Below, piece by piece: positions 24,996-35,140 of a stretch of DNA of 59,485 nt (position 1 is its first letter; each line of letters starts with the position of its first letter). The stretch lies in the NCBI GenBank assembly GCA_938009755.1, contig CALLIL010000097.1:1-59485 (forward strand), written 5' to 3'. Source of the DNA: an uncultured Marinomonas sp. Lineage in GTDB: Bacteria > Pseudomonadota > Gammaproteobacteria > Pseudomonadales > Marinomonadaceae. The notes below the pieces were generated by a model that saw nothing but the letters and a program-made list of their open reading frames with translations, did no database searches and had not been told where the DNA came from. The translations under genes were made by a program, and so were the position numbers.

Positions 24996-25160
24996 TTCTC
25001 GGGGCGGGGTGAAACTCCCCACCGGCGGTAAGGATTTATCTGATAATCAGTAATCTAAGCCCGCGAGCGCCTTTAGCTCATAGATATTTCAATGGTTTAA
25101 AGGGTCAGCAGATCTGGTGTAACTCCAGAGCCGACGGTGATAGTCCGGATGATAGAGAGC
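24996..25160 (+). promoter_or_regulatory. FMN riboswitch (RFN element)
   Basis: The conserved FMN aptamer is easy to read: GGGGCGGGGTGAAACTCCCC, ACCGGCGGTAAGG, AGCCCGCGAGCGC, GGTCAGCAGATCTGGTG, AACTCCAGAGCCGACGGT and TAGTCCGGATGATAGAGAG occur in order. It senses flavin mononucleotide and represses downstream flavin genes when FMN is abundant. Here it precedes a lumazine synthase gene by ~130 bases. Confidence 0.97.
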
Positions 25161-25177
25161 GTGTCAGACAAAACCTC

Positions 25178-25214
25178 AAGACAAAACCGTGTTTTTTCAC
25201 GTCTTTGTCTTTTT
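25178..25214 (+). terminator. Intrinsic terminator in the leader (riboswitch expression platform)
   Basis: AAGACAAA-ACCGTG pairs with CACG-T-CTTTGTCTT around a T-rich loop and is followed by TTTTTA. Located between aptamer and gene, it suggests control by premature transcription termination. Confidence 0.8.
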
Positions 25215-25290
25215 ATTGGTATGCCATTTTATTGTGGCGTATTTGCCTGTCCGTTCGCCCTGATTCACCTTATATTTATAGGATTTTACA

Positions 25291-25785
25291 ATGAATCAGA
25301 GCTCAACGAATGTTACTTCTTCCTTTACACCTAAAGGAAAACGCATCGCCATCTTCCACGCCACTTGGCATGAAGAGATTGTGATGAATACAGTAGAAGC
25401 GTTCCAAACAGAACTTATTGCACGCGGATACGATACATCGTTAATCGATGTTATTTCTGTTCCCGGTGCATATGAAATTCCATTACAAGCGAAACTGCTT
25501 GCGAAAAGCGGTCAATATGACGCCATTGCAGCCAGTGCATTGGTAGTGGATGGCGGTATTTATCGTCACGACTTTGTTGCACAAACTGTGTGCAGTGCTT
25601 TGATGCAAGTGCAGTTAGAAACAGAAGTACCTGTTTTAACTGCTGTGCTGACGCCACACAACTTCCATGAACATGACGAACACAAAGATTACTTTAGCCG
25701 TCATTTTGTGAAGAAAGGCACAGAGTTAGCAAACGCTTGCGATCAAGCAATTCAATTAACGGAGAAAGCCAAAGCTCTGCTTTAA
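25291..25785 (+). CDS. ribH: 6,7-dimethyl-8-ribityllumazine synthase, RibH2 type
   Basis: A 164-residue cytosolic enzyme of riboflavin synthesis that condenses a ribityl-pyrimidine with dihydroxybutanone phosphate. SVPGAYEIPLQAKLLA and ALVVDGGIYRHDFVA are family hallmarks. The C-terminal HNFHEHDEHKDYF (His-rich) is typical of the decameric type II enzyme known from Brucella and Mesorhizobium, not the usual RibH1. It is the sole gene behind the FMN riboswitch here; other rib genes are not in the window, so this is probably a second, dedicated copy. ATG 25291 follows AGGA. Confidence 0.92.
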   Translation: MNQSSTNVTSSFTPKGKRIAIFHATWHEEIVMNTVEAFQTELIARGYDTSLIDVISVPGAYEIPLQAKLLAKSGQYDAIAASALVVDGGIYRHDFVAQTVCSALMQVQLETEVPVLTAVLTPHNFHEHDEHKDYFSRHFVKKGTELANACDQAIQLTEKAKALL

Positions 25786-25816
25786 GCGCTTTTATTCGTA
25801 AGAATTGAGTCTAGTT

Positions 25817-25845
25817 CCTTCCTCTTTAAACCTTAAAGAGGAAGG
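25817..25845 (+). terminator. Hairpin after ribH
   Basis: CCTTCCTCTTTAA and TTAAAGAGGAAGG form a 13-bp perfect stem with a three-base loop, 31 bases after ribH. The T-run behind it is short, so termination is likely but not certain. Confidence 0.65.
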
Positions 25846-25877
25846 TTTAGAATGATGCGGTTTGTTCGCTGATCGTT

Positions 25878-27140
25878 TTATCCTCGTTCAAACACTCTTT
25901 CTGTCAATGCCTGATAGCCTTCACTTTCTTTGTCCCTTTCATGACACAAACCGAGCATGTCGTCGATAAAATGTCGCACGGCCCGTTGCTCGATTTTTTC
26001 GATGCCTTGTTGCTGCGCTTCCGTAAGGTTTTCATATTTAGAAGCGGCACCAAAGTCGCCGAAAAGTAGGTGTCCACTTTGATTGATTAAAGCATTATGT
26101 GCGTATAAATCACCGTGACTCACTTTTCTGTTTTGAAAATGCTCAACCAATTGATCAATTTGCACGACCATATTAGTAATCTGTTCTATTGAAAATGATT
26201 GTCCTTCTGTAAAAGTATCTCGTGTGCAGGTAACAAAGCTCGGTGGTTGCCCAAGGTTTGTGTAGTCTTCTGGAATACGCTCCATAACTAAGGCTGAACA
26301 ATTTGGCTCGGTAATTTTTGCTAAAGGTTTAACCAAATTATTGTGACCTCCCACGGCAAGACAAGCATCCAGCTCGTCTTCTGGGTAACCATCGCTGGTG
26401 ACTTCACCTTTAAAGACTTTAACCGCCACAGACTCAGGAAAAGCATAAATATTCTTTTCCCAAGTCGCTTGAGAAATAACACCAGAGGCGCCTTGTCCTA
26501 ATACATGCTGCCAAGCAAGATCTTCTGACTGAACTGTTTTAAATTTACTGTGTGCCTCACGCTGAGCACAAAACGGATTCCCCGAAAATGCGAGCCAAGC
26601 CAAACGCGATAAAGCGAGAAGTTGATTTGGAAATTCGATGAGTTGATTGGCCGCAAGGCGAATAAGTTCCAGACTTTCACATGCTTTTATAGAGTCCGGC
26701 AAACGGCTAAGACGGTTGCCAGCTAAAGCAAGCTTTTGTAAACGTGTGAGTCGACCAAAATCCTCTGGCAATGAGGTGATCTGATTGTCTGTCAAGATAA
26801 GCCAACGCGTCCGAGCCGGTAAAGATTCCGATGGCACAGTGTGAATTTGATTACTTTTAAAACCAATCATTTCGAGCTGCGGGCATTGACCTAGCACACT
26901 GGGCAAGGTGGTAAACACATTGTTCGAGCAAAAAATAATTCGTAATTTTTTTAACCGATGAAGATCATCAGGAAGTGTACTGAGCTGATTGTTCGATAAA
27001 TCAAGAATTTCTAATGTGTCTGAAAGTTCAAAAATACTACGAGGAAAAACGGTTAACCCCTCAGAAATCTGAAGGCGTGTGATGCCTTTTAGTTCACCAT
27101 TATTAAGTTGGGAAAGTGTCTGCAAAATAGGTCTCATCAA
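25878..27140 (-). CDS. Leucine-rich-repeat protein kinase
   Basis: A 420-residue cytosolic protein (no signal peptide or membrane helix) combining about six leucine-rich repeats (residues ~20-195, such as LEILDLSNNQLSTLP and LQKLALAGNRLSRLP) with a Hanks-type kinase domain (~210-400). Kinase residues: glycine-rich loop LGQGASGV, Lys241 in VAVKVF, catalytic loop HGDLYAHN (Asp344, Asn349) and GDFG (Asp362). All essentials are present, so it is probably active. The catalytic loop has HGD rather than HRD. Its partner or substrate is unknown; it stands alone between ribH and the chemoreceptors. Confidence 0.88.
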   Translation of the reverse strand: MMRPILQTLSQLNNGELKGITRLQISEGLTVFPRSIFELSDTLEILDLSNNQLSTLPDDLHRLKKLRIIFCSNNVFTTLPSVLGQCPQLEMIGFKSNQIHTVPSESLPARTRWLILTDNQITSLPEDFGRLTRLQKLALAGNRLSRLPDSIKACESLELIRLAANQLIEFPNQLLALSRLAWLAFSGNPFCAQREAHSKFKTVQSEDLAWQHVLGQGASGVISQATWEKNIYAFPESVAVKVFKGEVTSDGYPEDELDACLAVGGHNNLVKPLAKITEPNCSALVMERIPEDYTNLGQPPSFVTCTRDTFTEGQSFSIEQITNMVVQIDQLVEHFQNRKVSHGDLYAHNALINQSGHLLFGDFGAASKYENLTEAQQQGIEKIEQRAVRHFIDDMLGLCHERDKESEGYQALTERVFERG

Positions 27141-27572
27141 TTAGTTTTTATTATTTTAATCTCTTATAAATATCGGAAACAGCTTTTCGCCCCTCTGAAA
27201 CACTTCTTTTCAAAAAAACTCATGAAGAAAAACACATTTATACACGCAATTTAACAGCAAAATAAACCAGTCGAATCTAAATTTATTGTTGTACGAAAAA
27301 CATAAACAAAAGAGAAAAGCAAAAATACAAACATCAACTGAAAACAAATTAACATGACATATGTCATGCTTTATAAAATGAAATATTGAAAATTCTTTTT
27401 TTTTACACCTTATGTAGTCTTTTTCCTACAAACAAACATTGGCTAATTAAACACCTACTAATATAATTCTGACCGACTGTATATTTTTTTACAAAAATAC
27501 ACATACAAAATTCAATTTGGACTCGCATCATCAGATCGAATTGAGTAAACCGATTTTAATGTGGATTTAACT
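27141..27572. other. Long AT-rich regulatory region before the chemoreceptor pair
   Basis: About 430 bp without a gene. It is very AT-rich and holds a perfect 16-bp palindrome at 27353-27368. It separates the divergently transcribed kinase and chemoreceptor genes, so promoters for both must lie here. Confidence 0.5.
27353..27368. promoter_or_regulatory. Perfect 16-bp palindrome, candidate operator
   Basis: CATGACATATGTCATG is a perfect inverted repeat without spacer, about 205 bases before the first chemoreceptor gene and 213 bases before the kinase gene. It has the shape of a dimeric repressor or activator site; the regulator is unknown. Confidence 0.45.
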
Positions 27573-29069
27573 ATGACTGCTCAACAACAAAATACCCTAA
27601 AAAACGATCTATTCGTTTACCGTGCTCTAATAGCTCAAGCCCCCGTACTATTAATCAGTGGTTTATTAGGTGAGCAGCTGTTCACCTTCACTTTGATCGC
27701 TTCTGCCATTCTACTTATTGCGACACAAGCGGCTTATAGCCTTTTTAAAGGCTCAATCACTTTTGCAATTCTAGCTGGCATATTAATGATGCTTGTCTCT
27801 TCCGCCCTGATTCAAAGCCAACTGGGTTTGGTTGAAATGCATTTTCATATATTTGCAACAATGGCCGTTTTTTTGATTTATCAAAGATGGCAGCCTATCT
27901 TGGCCGCATTAGTGACAACAGCGATTTACCATATCGGTTTCATGTTTGTACAAATGGCAGGGGTGCACATTGGCGATATGCCTATCATGGTCTTTTCTGG
28001 CCACCACGATATAGGCATTATGATTGTTCATTGTATCTTTGCCATATGTGAAGCTGTGATTTTGATTTACATGGCGTCTTTGATGAAGAAAGAATCGTCA
28101 GCGAACCTTAATATTGCGAACATTATTGAGCAAGTTTCCAATAATAACGACTTAAGCGTTCGCATTTCTCAGCCAACATCAAATGCTGAGCAAGCCTTAA
28201 ATACTCTATTAGAGAAACTCTCTAGTCTATTTTCTGACTATCGAAACATCGCAAGTATCTTAGTCAGTTCAAGCGACCAGATACAGACAGCAACAGAAGA
28301 AGCAACAATCAGCGTGGAGAAAAGTAAGCTACGCACACAAGATACTGCGGTTGCTTCTGAACAAGTATATCGTTCAACAAAGTTGATATCAGAGAACAGC
28401 TTAGCGTCTGCTGAAGTGGTTCGTGCATTTGAAAAAGAAACCATTCAAGACAGCGAACAAGCCATGATAATCATGAAAGACATGAAACTGTTGGCAGAAG
28501 ACACGGCGTCTGTTTCTGATTCATTACAAGCATTAACTTCGGATGTCGAAGCAATCACTCAACTTCTTCAATCCATTCGTGGCATTTCAGAACAGACAAA
28601 CTTGTTGGCTTTAAATGCCGCAATTGAAGCCGCAAGAGCCGGTGAGACTGGACGTGGTTTTGCCGTGGTTGCCGATGAAGTAAGAACACTGGCTAAACGC
28701 TCAAGCGACTCGACCGATGAAATTGAAAAAGTCTTAACGAACCTAAATGAAAGTGTGAATAAAACAGTTGAATCTATGGCATCAGGCCAAGAAAGAACAA
28801 CGATCAATGTCAACCATACGCTTGAGATATCTGACGGCTTATTACAAAGAGCGAAAGACATCGCCAGCATCATGGTATCCAGTCAAACAATTGCAGAAGA
28901 TTCAAAAGAACAAGAAAAAGTGGTTTCCTCTATTAGCGATAAAGTGGCTGAAGACGCCCAAGCTATTCAACTGCTCGCCAGCCTGATGCAAGAGCTTTCA
29001 AAAAACAGTGAAGAAGTCCATACCGTCACCAAAGACTACGAGGAAAAGGCCAACTTATTTAAGATATAA
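27573..29069 (+). CDS. Membrane methyl-accepting chemotaxis-like transducer (copy 1)
   Basis: A 498-residue inner-membrane signal transducer. Residues ~10-185 form about six membrane helices with conserved [10 protein letters not shown] and [13 protein letters not shown], His-rich motifs that may bind a metal, heme or other ligand. The cytoplasmic part is coiled coil with the MCP hairpin tip [20 protein letters not shown], then [19 protein letters not shown]. There is no periplasmic sensor domain and no C-terminal CheR tether. ATG 27573 makes its length equal to that of copy 2, supporting this start over ATG 27561. Confidence 0.9.
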   Translation: MTAQQQNTLKNDLFVYRALIAQAPVLLISGLLGEQLFTFTLIASAILLIATQAAYSLFKGSITFAILAGILMMLVSSALIQSQLGLVEMHFHIFATMAVFLIYQRWQPILAALVTTAIYHIGFMFVQMAGVHIGDMPIMVFSGHHDIGIMIVHCIFAICEAVILIYMASLMKKESSANLNIANIIEQVSNNNDLSVRISQPTSNAEQALNTLLEKLSSLFSDYRNIASILVSSSDQIQTATEEATISVEKSKLRTQDTAVASEQVYRSTKLISENSLASAEVVRAFEKETIQDSEQAMIIMKDMKLLAEDTASVSDSLQALTSDVEAITQLLQSIRGISEQTNLLALNAAIEAARAGETGRGFAVVADEVRTLAKRSSDSTDEIEKVLTNLNESVNKTVESMASGQERTTINVNHTLEISDGLLQRAKDIASIMVSSQTIAEDSKEQEKVVSSISDKVAEDAQAIQLLASLMQELSKNSEEVHTVTKDYEEKANLFKI

Positions 29070-29317
29070 CTCCAATTAGGATCAACGCTACAAAAATAAC
29101 GAAATGTCGTATTTAGTATTTATGCAGGCTAGATATGGCATTTCTTATTAAAATTGAAATAACCGATACCTAGACATCGATTATGTCTAAAGATTAACCA
29201 TAAAAACTGAGAGCTTTCTTGCAATTTTCCTCAGCCAGAATAAAATCAGAAAACTACAAGAACAAATCAAAAAAGTACCAACAAAAACCATTAGCATTTT
29301 AAAAACGGACTAAAAAA

Positions 29318-30814
29318 ATGACGAATTCAAAACAGCAAACCCTAAAAAATGATCTATTCATTTATCGAATTTTAATGGCACAAGTTCTTGTTTTACTTTC
29401 AAGTGGACTCATTGGAGAAACACTTTTCTCTTTTACTTTAGTCGCATCCTGCGTCTTAGTTGTGGCTACTCAAGTGGCTTATAGCTTATTCAAAGGCACA
29501 CTTACTTTTTCCATCTTAGCTGGCGTATTAATGATGTTGGTATCTTCCTCATTAATTCAGAGTCAACTAGGGTTAGTTGAAATGCATTTCCACATCTTTG
29601 CTTCCATGGTGGTGTTTCTTATCTATCAGAAATGGCAGCCAATTATCGCCGCGCTCATAACCACAGCGGTATATCATGTTGGCTTTATGTATGTGCAGAT
29701 GGCAGGCGTTCACATTGGCGACATGCCTATTATGGTGTTTTCAGGGCATCACAATATGGGCATCATGGTCGTTCATTGCGTATTTGCCATTGTTGAAGCT
29801 GCCATACTTTGTCATATGGCTCACTTAATGACCAAAGAGTCTTCCGCCAACTTAAACATCGCCAATGCCATTGAAAAAGTATCAAATAATAATGATTTGA
29901 GTATTCGCATTGAAAACCCCGTCACCAATGCGGAAAAGTCTCTAAACAGTTTATTAGAGCAACTCTCGAGTTTATTCTCTGACTATCGAAACATTGCCTC
30001 TGTACTAGTCAATTCAAGTAATCAGATACAAACAGCAACGGAAGAAGCAAGCGTCAGCGTTGAAACGAGTAAACTTCGTACTCAAGATACCGCCGTCGCT
30101 TCCGAGCAAGTACACCGTTGCATTAAGTTAATTGCGGAAAATAGCTTAGAATCTGCAGAAGGGGTAAGAGCCTTTGAAAAGGAAACCATTCAAGACAGCG
30201 AACAGGCGATGGTGATTATGAAAGACATGGAGCTTTTAGATCAAGACATCACTTCTGTTTCCGAGTCATTACAAGCGCTAACCTCGGATGTCGATTCTAT
30301 TACCCAGCTCCTTCAATCTATCCGAAGTATCTCTGAGCAAACCAATCTTTTGGCTTTAAACGCCGCCATTGAAGCCGCGAGAGCGGGTGAAACGGGGCGA
30401 GGTTTTGCAGTGGTTGCCGATGAAGTGCGAACACTGGCTAAACGTTCAAGTGACTCTACCGATGACATTGAGAAAGTCTTAGCAAACCTAAATGAAAGTG
30501 TGAATAAAACGGTTGAATCCATGGCTTCTGGTCAAGAAAGAACCACCATTAATGTCAACCACACTCTTGATATTTCTAATGGCTTATTACAAAGAGCAAA
30601 AGACATCGCCAGCATCATGATATCCAGTCAGAAGATTGCTGAAGATTCTGTAGAGCAAGAAGAGGTCGTCTCTTCCATTAGTGACAAAGTGGCTCAAGAT
30701 GCCCAAGCGATTCAACTACTAGCGAGTCTCATGCAAGAACTTTCCAAAAACAGTGGCGAGATTCACTCGGTAACAAAAGAATATGAGGAAAAAGCGAATT
30801 TATTTAAAATTTAG
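29318..30814 (+). CDS. Membrane methyl-accepting chemotaxis-like transducer (copy 2)
   Basis: Also 498 residues and aligning with the preceding gene from end to end without obvious gaps, with most residues identical. The His motifs [10 protein letters not shown] and [13 protein letters not shown], and the MCP tip [20 protein letters not shown], are conserved. Differences are spread through the transmembrane segments, so the ligand range may differ. A tandem duplication is the simplest origin. A 248-bp gap separates the two, so copy 2 may have its own promoter. A terminator follows. Confidence 0.9.
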   Translation: MTNSKQQTLKNDLFIYRILMAQVLVLLSSGLIGETLFSFTLVASCVLVVATQVAYSLFKGTLTFSILAGVLMMLVSSSLIQSQLGLVEMHFHIFASMVVFLIYQKWQPIIAALITTAVYHVGFMYVQMAGVHIGDMPIMVFSGHHNMGIMVVHCVFAIVEAAILCHMAHLMTKESSANLNIANAIEKVSNNNDLSIRIENPVTNAEKSLNSLLEQLSSLFSDYRNIASVLVNSSNQIQTATEEASVSVETSKLRTQDTAVASEQVHRCIKLIAENSLESAEGVRAFEKETIQDSEQAMVIMKDMELLDQDITSVSESLQALTSDVDSITQLLQSIRSISEQTNLLALNAAIEAARAGETGRGFAVVADEVRTLAKRSSDSTDDIEKVLANLNESVNKTVESMASGQERTTINVNHTLDISNGLLQRAKDIASIMISSQKIAEDSVEQEEVVSSISDKVAQDAQAIQLLASLMQELSKNSGEIHSVTKEYEEKANLFKI

Positions 30815-30843
30815 CGCGATAAGCTATCCATAATACAACTCAT

Positions 30844-30880
30844 GAAGCCCAATGTTTTGCATAAAATATTGGGCTTTTTG
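30844..30880 (+). terminator. Terminator after the chemoreceptor pair
   Basis: AGCCCAAT pairs with ATTGGGCT, extended by the flanking bases, and is followed by TTTTTGCTTTT. It also lies just beyond the stop of the convergent small gene at 30890. Confidence 0.88.
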
Positions 30881-30889
30881 CTTTTATCG

Positions 30890-31039
30890 TTACGTAGACG
30901 ACTTCAATTTTTCTTCAAAATCAGCCAGCACAATCTTTAACGCCTCCACTGCGACTTGATTCTCGATCTCATTGGTTTCAAGTAATTCAATCAAATCAAC
31001 CGCTAGTTGAATGTGCTGTGGTGCATTTTCTAAAGACAT
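30890..31039 (-). CDS. ybaM: YbaM family small protein (DUF2496)
   Basis: A 49-residue protein. Its start MSLENAPQHIQLAVDLIELL closely follows E. coli YbaM ([20 protein letters not shown] by memory), and its predicted two-helix shape also fits. Function unknown in all organisms. The ATG at 31039 has GGAAATATT upstream. It converges on the chemoreceptor gene and is divergent from tpm. Confidence 0.85.
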   Translation of the reverse strand: MSLENAPQHIQLAVDLIELLETNEIENQVAVEALKIVLADFEEKLKSST

Positions 31040-31193
31040 AATATTTCCGTACTTAAAATGACGTAATGGACGTGTAAAATGGTTTCAATATTACCCAATA
31101 AATAACACACTAAGTTTATACTGAGTTGAAGCTGGCAAACAGCACCTTTCATCCGCTGTCTACTTTGGTTCTATTTTAAATAAAGAGGTTACC

Positions 31194-31841
31194 GTGATTA
31201 CGAATGACTTTTGGTTAGATCGATGGCAAACAGGCCGTATTGGCTTTCATCAAGAAGGCGTTGATTCAAAACTGATTGAATTCTGGCCGGCGTTACCGAA
31301 AAACAGCCGGGTGCTTGTGCCTTTATGTGGAAAATCAAACGATTTGATTTGGTTAGCCGAGCAAGGTTACCAAGTAACTGGAGTGGAACTGTCGTCTCTC
31401 GCGGTGATTCAATTTCTTGGTGACAACGATTTCACCTATGAGACACACCAAGAAGGCGAGCTAAAAATATACACAGTCAAAGAACTTCCTTTACGCATCA
31501 TCGAAGGCGACTTTTTTCGATTTACAGAAAGCGGATTTGACGCCTGTTACGACCGAGCAGCAATGGTTGCCATGCCAAGTTCAAAGCGAGCAGATTATGT
31601 CGCACATACTGTCGCGCGCTTATCTCCAGATGCGTTTGTGCTAGTGATTTCTTTAAGATATGACGGCGATAAAAACACACCACCCTTTTCTCTTGAAGAC
31701 TCAGAAGTAAGAAGCTTATGGGGAAGCCAAATTCAAAAGATTGCTTGTGAAGATTTAGCGCAAACAAACCCAAGATACACAGAGCAAGGCCATACTTTTT
31801 TTGAGGAAAGTGCTTGGCACATTCCAGTCAAAAACGAATAA
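31194..31841 (+). CDS. tpm: Thiopurine S-methyltransferase
   Basis: A 215-residue SAM-dependent methyltransferase of the TPMT family, which in bacteria methylates thiopurines and selenium or tellurium compounds. NDFWLDRWQTGRIGFHQ at the N-terminus, VLVPLCGKSNDLIWLAEQG (SAM-binding) and ACYDRAAMVAMP are diagnostic. It starts with GTG at 31194 behind GAGG. It is the only gene of its transcription unit, about 130 bases before ygiQ. Confidence 0.95.
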   Translation: MITNDFWLDRWQTGRIGFHQEGVDSKLIEFWPALPKNSRVLVPLCGKSNDLIWLAEQGYQVTGVELSSLAVIQFLGDNDFTYETHQEGELKIYTVKELPLRIIEGDFFRFTESGFDACYDRAAMVAMPSSKRADYVAHTVARLSPDAFVLVISLRYDGDKNTPPFSLEDSEVRSLWGSQIQKIACEDLAQTNPRYTEQGHTFFEESAWHIPVKNE

Positions 31842-31997
31842 GACAGACAGCAATAGGATTATCCAGCAGGTATTCATATTAAACCTGTCTACAAAGGCCT
31901 TTTTCTGGGATAATGCGCCACAATTTTTTAGCGATTTAACCCTGTATTCCCATAACGATTACTTATAATGTGATTGCTGTGCCAATACCAAGAGCAA

Positions 31998-34268
31998 ATG
32001 ATGATTAAACGACATAAAACCGCCAAGCAACTCTTTTCTTACCCACTGTATTGGGCTGAGTGCTACGGTGTTTCACCTTTCCTTCCTACAACACGTGAAG
32101 AAATGGACGCGCTTGGCTGGGACAGTTGTGACGTTATTATCGTTACTGGTGACGCTTATGTGGATCACCCAAGCTTCGGCATGGCGGTATTAGGTCGTTT
32201 ATTGGAAGCTCAAGGCTATCGCGTCGGGATTATTGATCAACCAGATTGGCGTAACACTGACGACTTTATGCGCCTTGGTCGACCGAATTTGTATTTTGGC
32301 GTCACCGCCGGAAACATGGACTCCATGATCAATCGCTACACGGCGGACTTAAAAGTCCGTAACGACGATGCTTACACGCCTTATGGCGCAGGCGGAAAAC
32401 GCCCAGATCGTGCAGTCATTGTTTACTCTCAACGCTGTAAAGAAGCGTTTCAAGATGTGCCAGTGATGATCGGTGGCATTGAAGCCAGCTTACGCCGTAT
32501 CGCCCAATACGATTACTGGAGCAACGAAGTTCGTCGCTCGGTATTGATTGATTCCACCGCTGACATCTTACTCTACGGTAACGCCGAACGCGCCATTATC
32601 GACGTCACTCATGAAATCGCCATGGGCAAAACCATGAATGAGTTAACCAGCATTCGTGGCACAACCATTGTTCGTGATACGCCACCGGGCGGTTTTACAG
32701 AAATTGATTCAACGCGAGTGGATTGGCCGGGCAAAGTGGACCAGATTTACAGCCCTTACGAATACATTCCTGAAGGCAAGTGCCAAACCAAAGAGGAAGA
32801 ATCGGATGTGATGCCGATTCGAGTCATTCCTGCGCCTTTACGTCGCGGGCAAAAACTTGACCCGGAAAAAACTTATATTCGTCTTCCCTCTTTTGAAAAA
32901 GTCTCTAAAGACCCTGTTTTATACGCTCATACATCGCGTATTTTGCACCTTGAATCCAATCCACATAACGCACGAGCTTTGATTCAGAAACACGGTAAAA
33001 AAGAAATTTGGGTAAACCCGCCACCAATTCCATTGGAAACACCGGAAATGGATGGCGTGTTTGATTTGCCCTATGCGCGCGTTCCACACCCTAAATACAA
33101 GAAAGCGCGCATTCCTGCTTATGACATGATCAAAACATCGATCAATATTATGCGTGGCTGTTTCGGTGGTTGTACTTTTTGCTCGATCACAGAACACGAA
33201 GGTCGCGTGATTCAATCTCGCTCTCACGAATCCATCTTGAACGAAATTGAAGACATAAAAGCCAAAGTACCGGGGTTCACTGGCCATATTTCAGACCTTG
33301 GTGGCCCAACATCAAACATGTACACCTTGAACTGTAACGACGACGAAGTACAAGCATCTTGTCGTAAACTGTCTTGTGTTTACCCAACGATTTGCTCGAA
33401 TTTGAATACCGACCACAGCCCAACAACAGACCTATACCGTAAAACACGTGCGGTTGAAGGCATTCATACCGTGTCTATTGCCTCAGGTTTACGCTACGAC
33501 CTTGCTGTAGAAGACCCTGAATACGTTCGTGAATTGGTGACGCATCATGTGGGTGGTTTGCTAAAAATCGCACCAGAGCACTCAGAAACCGACACATTAT
33601 CAAAAATGATGAAACCGGGAATGGGAACCTACGACCGCTTTAAACGCATGTTTGATAAGTACTCTAAAGAAGCGGGCAAAAAGCAACATTTGATCCCTTA
33701 CTTCATTGCGGCTCATCCGGGCAGCTCTGATACGGATATGATGAACCTTGCTCTTTGGTTAAAAACAAATGACTTTAAACCAGATCAGGTTCAAACCTTC
33801 TACCCATCGCCGATGTCTTTGGCAACGGCTATGTACCATTCTGGCAAGAATCCATTGAAGCCCGTCACTTATAAAAGTGAAGACGTTTATACACCGAAAG
33901 ACTATAAACAACGCACGGTTCAAAAAGGTTTCTTGCGCTATCACGACCCAAGCAACTGGAAAGATCTCCGCAATACCCTGATCCAAATGGGTCGACCAGA
34001 CCTAATTGGTAACGGTGCAAATAAACTGGTTCCTTCGGCTGATAAAGATGTGCAAACGCCTCGCCGTCCGAGAAAAGCGCAACCCGGTCAAAGCACTGGC
34101 GCGTCTCATACTTCAAATAGACCAACCATGGCCAAAAATGCTGCGGCGGATAAAGCGCGCCGCAAGAAAGCAAACGCAGGATCTTCAGCTCAGCCAACAG
34201 GTCGATCTTCTGGCGCACCAACCAATGGACAAGCAAAACGTAAAAAACCTAAGGCTCGAACACGTTAG
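31998..34268 (+). CDS. ygiQ: YgiQ family radical SAM protein
   Basis: A 756-residue protein of the YgiQ family. The radical SAM cluster motif is Cys388-x3-Cys392-x2-Cys395 in [10 protein letters not shown]. The N-terminal ~350 residues hold a cobalamin-binding-like domain ([17 protein letters not shown]), and the C-terminal ~80 residues are a basic Ala/Lys/Gln/Ser-rich tail likely disordered and perhaps RNA-binding. The reaction is not established. A start at ATG 31998 or 32001 is equally possible. Confidence 0.9.
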   Translation: MMIKRHKTAKQLFSYPLYWAECYGVSPFLPTTREEMDALGWDSCDVIIVTGDAYVDHPSFGMAVLGRLLEAQGYRVGIIDQPDWRNTDDFMRLGRPNLYFGVTAGNMDSMINRYTADLKVRNDDAYTPYGAGGKRPDRAVIVYSQRCKEAFQDVPVMIGGIEASLRRIAQYDYWSNEVRRSVLIDSTADILLYGNAERAIIDVTHEIAMGKTMNELTSIRGTTIVRDTPPGGFTEIDSTRVDWPGKVDQIYSPYEYIPEGKCQTKEEESDVMPIRVIPAPLRRGQKLDPEKTYIRLPSFEKVSKDPVLYAHTSRILHLESNPHNARALIQKHGKKEIWVNPPPIPLETPEMDGVFDLPYARVPHPKYKKARIPAYDMIKTSINIMRGCFGGCTFCSITEHEGRVIQSRSHESILNEIEDIKAKVPGFTGHISDLGGPTSNMYTLNCNDDEVQASCRKLSCVYPTICSNLNTDHSPTTDLYRKTRAVEGIHTVSIASGLRYDLAVEDPEYVRELVTHHVGGLLKIAPEHSETDTLSKMMKPGMGTYDRFKRMFDKYSKEAGKKQHLIPYFIAAHPGSSDTDMMNLALWLKTNDFKPDQVQTFYPSPMSLATAMYHSGKNPLKPVTYKSEDVYTPKDYKQRTVQKGFLRYHDPSNWKDLRNTLIQMGRPDLIGNGANKLVPSADKDVQTPRRPRKAQPGQSTGASHTSNRPTMAKNAAADKARRKKANAGSSAQPTGRSSGAPTNGQAKRKKPKARTR

Positions 34269-34306
34269 TTTTCGAACCTTAGGCTTTGTCTTCTAGAAAG
34301 AGAGGT

Positions 34307-34936
34307 TTAGACGCTTTGAGCGTGGTAAATCTCTTTTTCCTGACGGCTTCTTTTTAAGCAAACCAATACCAATTCAATCGCAGCAATCAGAATCAAAGAG
34401 TAACCAAAGGTTTCAACACCTTCTTCTACAATATTTTTCACCACTCTCATATAAGAATCGCCCATCACAGCTTGCCAGAAAGCGCCTCTTCCCATTAATC
34501 GAGAGAAAGCCAATATGGCAACAAAACCGCCAATAAAGATCCCAAAACTCGCTTGTAAGGAATATTCTTTCAGTGACTCATAAGCCTCAATAAATCGACC
34601 CCATGTTAACACAACAAGATACGCCAGAATCAATCCGACGATTAGCTGCCACGCACCATCAAACACATAAGTATCTAATAATGAATCGGATTCACGAACA
34701 AACATCATGGCCATAAGCCCTGCTAACAAAGTCGCAGCCATGCTTAATTTTTTGTCTAATCGAGCCGCATAAAAAAACAACACACAACTTGAAAAAGCCA
34801 TGATGTCTTGCATGTACTCGGTCAAAGAATGCTCATTGTAAGAAGCGTTAGAAAGAGAGGCATAACCTTCAAGTGAAATAAGCTGTGCCACACCAACCAC
34901 AGCAAGTAGGTAAATAAAACCACGTAGAATAAACAT
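34307..34936 (-). CDS. hypothetical membrane protein
   Basis: A 209-residue inner-membrane protein with about five to six hydrophobic helices and no family I recognise. A conserved-looking NIVEEGVETFGY segment precedes the last helix. An AGGT precedes the ATG at 34936. It is separated from the adjacent desuccinylase-rimK pair by about 200 bases. Confidence 0.6.
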   Translation of the reverse strand: MFILRGFIYLLAVVGVAQLISLEGYASLSNASYNEHSLTEYMQDIMAFSSCVLFFYAARLDKKLSMAATLLAGLMAMMFVRESDSLLDTYVFDGAWQLIVGLILAYLVVLTWGRFIEAYESLKEYSLQASFGIFIGGFVAILAFSRLMGRGAFWQAVMGDSYMRVVKNIVEEGVETFGYSLILIAAIELVLVCLKRSRQEKEIYHAQSV

Positions 34937-35140
34937 AATGAACCTCGAAAAATAATGTCGAGATTGTATGAGCGAAAAGTGAATGAAAAATGAATCATTT
35001 TAAGATGACACGTTAGTTACTCAGTTATTGCAAAAAGGCTTTTTTTACAAACAAACCGTTACAAAAAAAGAGCGGTAAACCTTTATTCCATCAGGCTTTC
35101 GCTCTTTTCTATTGCTAGATTTTCTCAATGCTTTGTTTCA

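Noticed and set aside
27573-30814. Tandem chemoreceptor duplication as a mobile element
   Set aside because: No transposase, terminal repeats or target-site duplication were seen around the copies.
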